A stretch of 64,000 nucleotides of DNA from Candidatus Rokuibacteriota bacterium (GTDB lineage Bacteria > Methylomirabilota > Methylomirabilia > Rokubacteriales > CSP1-6). Under the pieces are notes generated by a model that had not been told where the DNA came from, did no database searches, and was given only the letters and a program-made list of their open reading frames with translations. This document shows positions 62,824-64,000 of the stretch, piece by piece. The position numbers were made by a program, and so were the translations under genes. The stretch covers positions 1-64,000 of the forward strand of contig QHSI01000106.1 in assembly GCA_003221515.1 (NCBI GenBank). The letters are read 5' to 3'. Position 1 is the first letter of the stretch. The number at the start of each line of letters is the position of its first letter.

Positions 62824-63462
62824 CTACCGGTCGCCCGCGGGCGACGCGGCGTCGGCCTGCGCCTGGTCGCCGCCCTTCGTCGCCGCCACCGTGGTGGTGG
62901 CGGGGATGGACGCGGCGAGCTTGCGGAACTCGAGGTGAACGCGACGGTTGAGCTGCTGGCACTCCGCGCTCAGGTCTTCGCACAGCGCGCCGTCCGCGCC
63001 GATCGTTACCAGCCTGATCGAGGCCTCGGGGACGCCAAGCTCGACGAGGAACTGCTTGACCGACTCCGCGCGCTTCTGGGCCAGGGCCTTGTTGTACTCG
63101 GCCGGCCCCTGGCGGTCGGTGTGGCCGTGGACGAGTACGACCCATGCGTTGGTCAGATCCATGAGCCCGGCCGTCTCCTGGAGCACCTTGACGGCGTCGG
63201 CGCGAAGGCGGGTGCTCTTGAAGTCGAAATAGACGTCGGTGTGGAACACGCCGGCGGGCGGCGCGGGCACCGCGACCCGCGAGGCCTTCGGCTCGGCGGC
63301 CGGCTTCACCGCGACGACGCTCGCCGCCTCGACCTCCACTCCTCTCGAGTGGATCCAGTACGTCCCGATGGCTCCGGCGACGACCGTCAGGAGGATCCCG
63401 ACGAGGATCGCCAGCTCCTTCGCGCCCCCGCTCTCGCCCGTCTGCTGCTGAGTGTTGGCCAT
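62824..63462 (-). CDS. OmpA-family peptidoglycan-binding protein with N-terminal membrane anchor
   Basis: A 212-aa protein. An N-terminal helix (ELAILVGILLTVVAGAIGTYWI) anchors it in the inner membrane; the OmpA-like domain from about residue 75 has HTDVYFDFKSTRLRADAV, VLVHGHTDRQGPAEYNKALAQKRAESV and LNRRVHLEF, the peptidoglycan-binding hallmarks. CEDLSAEC contains two Cys. The Shine-Dalgarno GGAAGGA precedes the ATG at 63462. It resembles a Pal/MotB-type wall anchor and sits with alpha-2-macroglobulin and PbpC as an envelope cluster. Confidence 0.9.
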   Translation of the reverse strand: MANTQQQTGESGGAKELAILVGILLTVVAGAIGTYWIHSRGVEVEAASVVAVKPAAEPKASRVAVPAPPAGVFHTDVYFDFKSTRLRADAVKVLQETAGLMDLTNAWVVLVHGHTDRQGPAEYNKALAQKRAESVKQFLVELGVPEASIRLVTIGADGALCEDLSAECQQLNRRVHLEFRKLAASIPATTTVAATKGGDQAQADAASPAGDR

Positions 63463-63713
63463 TGTCCTTCCCCTCTCTCTGTCTCGAGACGTCCTCGCGT
63501 CTCGGTGATCGGGCGTCCGGCGCCGCCCCGTGCGGACCGTGCCCGGCTGAGGCGAAGAGCAACGCACACGCCAGGCGCTACGGGCGATGCCGGGAGAGGA
63601 AGAGCGCTAATGGCGTCGCGAACTTGGCGCTGGAGCGAGTGAGCGAGAGGGATCAGCTGGGTGCGGGGCTTCCCCGCATCCCCGCATGAGCGGTGGCCCG
63701 TCCCCGCGAGGGA

Positions 63714-64000
63714 TCAGACCTTGGCGGGCGCGCGGCGGTCGAAGTGCTGTCGGACCAGCAGCTCCAGGGAGCGGAAATGGCGCTCCGGCAGGTTCTTGAA
63801 GCGCCGGCGGCAGGCGACGATCGCCTCATCCGCCGATTCGAATCGCTCGATCGCCCGGAGCAGGTGCTCGTGGTATTCGCGGAGCTTCAGCTCCACGGTG
63901 GGGCCGAGGACCGCGTCGCCGGCCAGGGCCAGCGCCGCCCTGGTCCGGTCGCCGCCCGAATCGACCAACGCCCGAAAGCCCAGCCCCTTGAGCCGCTGGG
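63714..64000 (-). CDS. Unknown protein, 5' end beyond the window
   Basis: The C-terminal 95 or so residues of a longer protein; the frame stays open to the window edge (...RLKGLGFRALVDSGGDRTR). The visible part is helical: GPTVELKLREYHEHLLRAIERF, then ADEAIVACRRRFKNLPERHFRSLELLVRQHF. TTG at 63968 could be a start, but the upstream sequence looks coding. No family is recognised. The 251-bp gap to the OmpA gene holds nothing identified beyond a short hairpin. Confidence 0.6.
   Translation of the reverse strand, partial: QRLKGLGFRALVDSGGDRTRAALALAGDAVLGPTVELKLREYHEHLLRAIERFESADEAIVACRRRFKNLPERHFRSLELLVRQHFDRRAPAKV

Noticed and set aside
63486-63503. Hairpin GAGACG-TCCTCG-CGTCTC as a terminator
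   Set aside because: Only a 6-bp stem, no following T run, and it lies upstream of a gene start with no upstream transcript identified.

Overview
The window is a dense, very GC-rich bacterial chromosome segment: short intergenic gaps, many GTG starts and ATGA/GTGA stop-start overlaps. Class I aldolase with a pyrophosphate-type phosphofructokinase, a liv-type ABC transporter with its own acyl-CoA ligase, molybdenum hydroxylase and hydantoinase genes, and several acyl-CoA and enoyl-CoA enzymes suggest a soil or subsurface heterotroph, perhaps of the Rokubacteria/Methylomirabilota type. That placement is an inference from gene content; no rRNA marker gene is present. I see no tRNA, rRNA, CRISPR array, insertion sequence or prophage.

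Layout. 1-4715 (+): 3' part of clpX, rsmI, thiD, tatC and a DEAD-box RNA helicase. 4746-8193 (-): SIS-domain sugar isomerase, enoyl-CoA hydratase, thioredoxin-like ferredoxin and MFS exporter. 8211-12315 (+): a second enoyl-CoA hydratase with a 2-hydroxyacid dehydrogenase, then class I aldolase and PPi-type PFK. 12328-15895 (-): tandem QueG-like Fe-S proteins, two small proteins, an EamA permease and a GNAT remnant. 15937-25726 (+): acyl-CoA ligase, a complete LivJ-H-M-F-G transporter, a MetE-core protein, an SDR lacking its catalytic residues, a small anchored protein and a TIM-barrel isomerase; then an MNT/AbiEii-like gene pair to 26535. 26546-40901 (-): about 14 kb of same-strand genes, comprising a ThDP enzyme, acyl-CoA dehydrogenase, a two-subunit sulfopyruvate-decarboxylase-like enzyme, hydantoinases A and B, an SDR, two secreted proteins and a four-gene xanthine-dehydrogenase/CODH-like operon. 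41003-42424 (+): a zinc-less Fpg/Nei glycosylase and 3-hydroxyanthranilate dioxygenase. 42421-44903 (-): DUF697 remnant, NudC and an LLM flavoprotein. 44940-47666 (+): Xaa-Pro aminopeptidase and small genes. 47712-49366 (-): TIGR01777 epimerase and SDR. 49424-51073 (+): TPR protein and APH-fold kinase. 51119-63968 (-): FAD oxidase, membrane proteins, PbpC, bacterial alpha-2-macroglobulin and an OmpA-domain protein.

Three patterns run across the window. First, several genes in tight junctions have no ATG, GTG or TTG that can give the full protein, but have an in-frame CTG exactly where homologues start (rsmI, the nucleotidyltransferase and the decarboxylase alpha subunit all begin CTGAGC; the EamA permease begins CTG); one more gene may begin ATC in a TAATC junction. 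Second, five genes have a TANNNT box only 7-10 nt before the ATG and no Shine-Dalgarno, which suggests leaderless mRNAs. Third, a hairpin-forming repeat of about 50 bp, singly or as a tandem pair, occupies three intergenic sites, and one copy carries a compensatory base-pair change.

The window also holds several broken or nearly broken genes: hyuA (internal deletion plus frameshift), an acyl-CoA dehydrogenase with an in-frame TAG, a headless GNAT, a DUF697 remnant and a frameshifted small secreted protein. These could be real decay or consensus errors; raw reads would decide.
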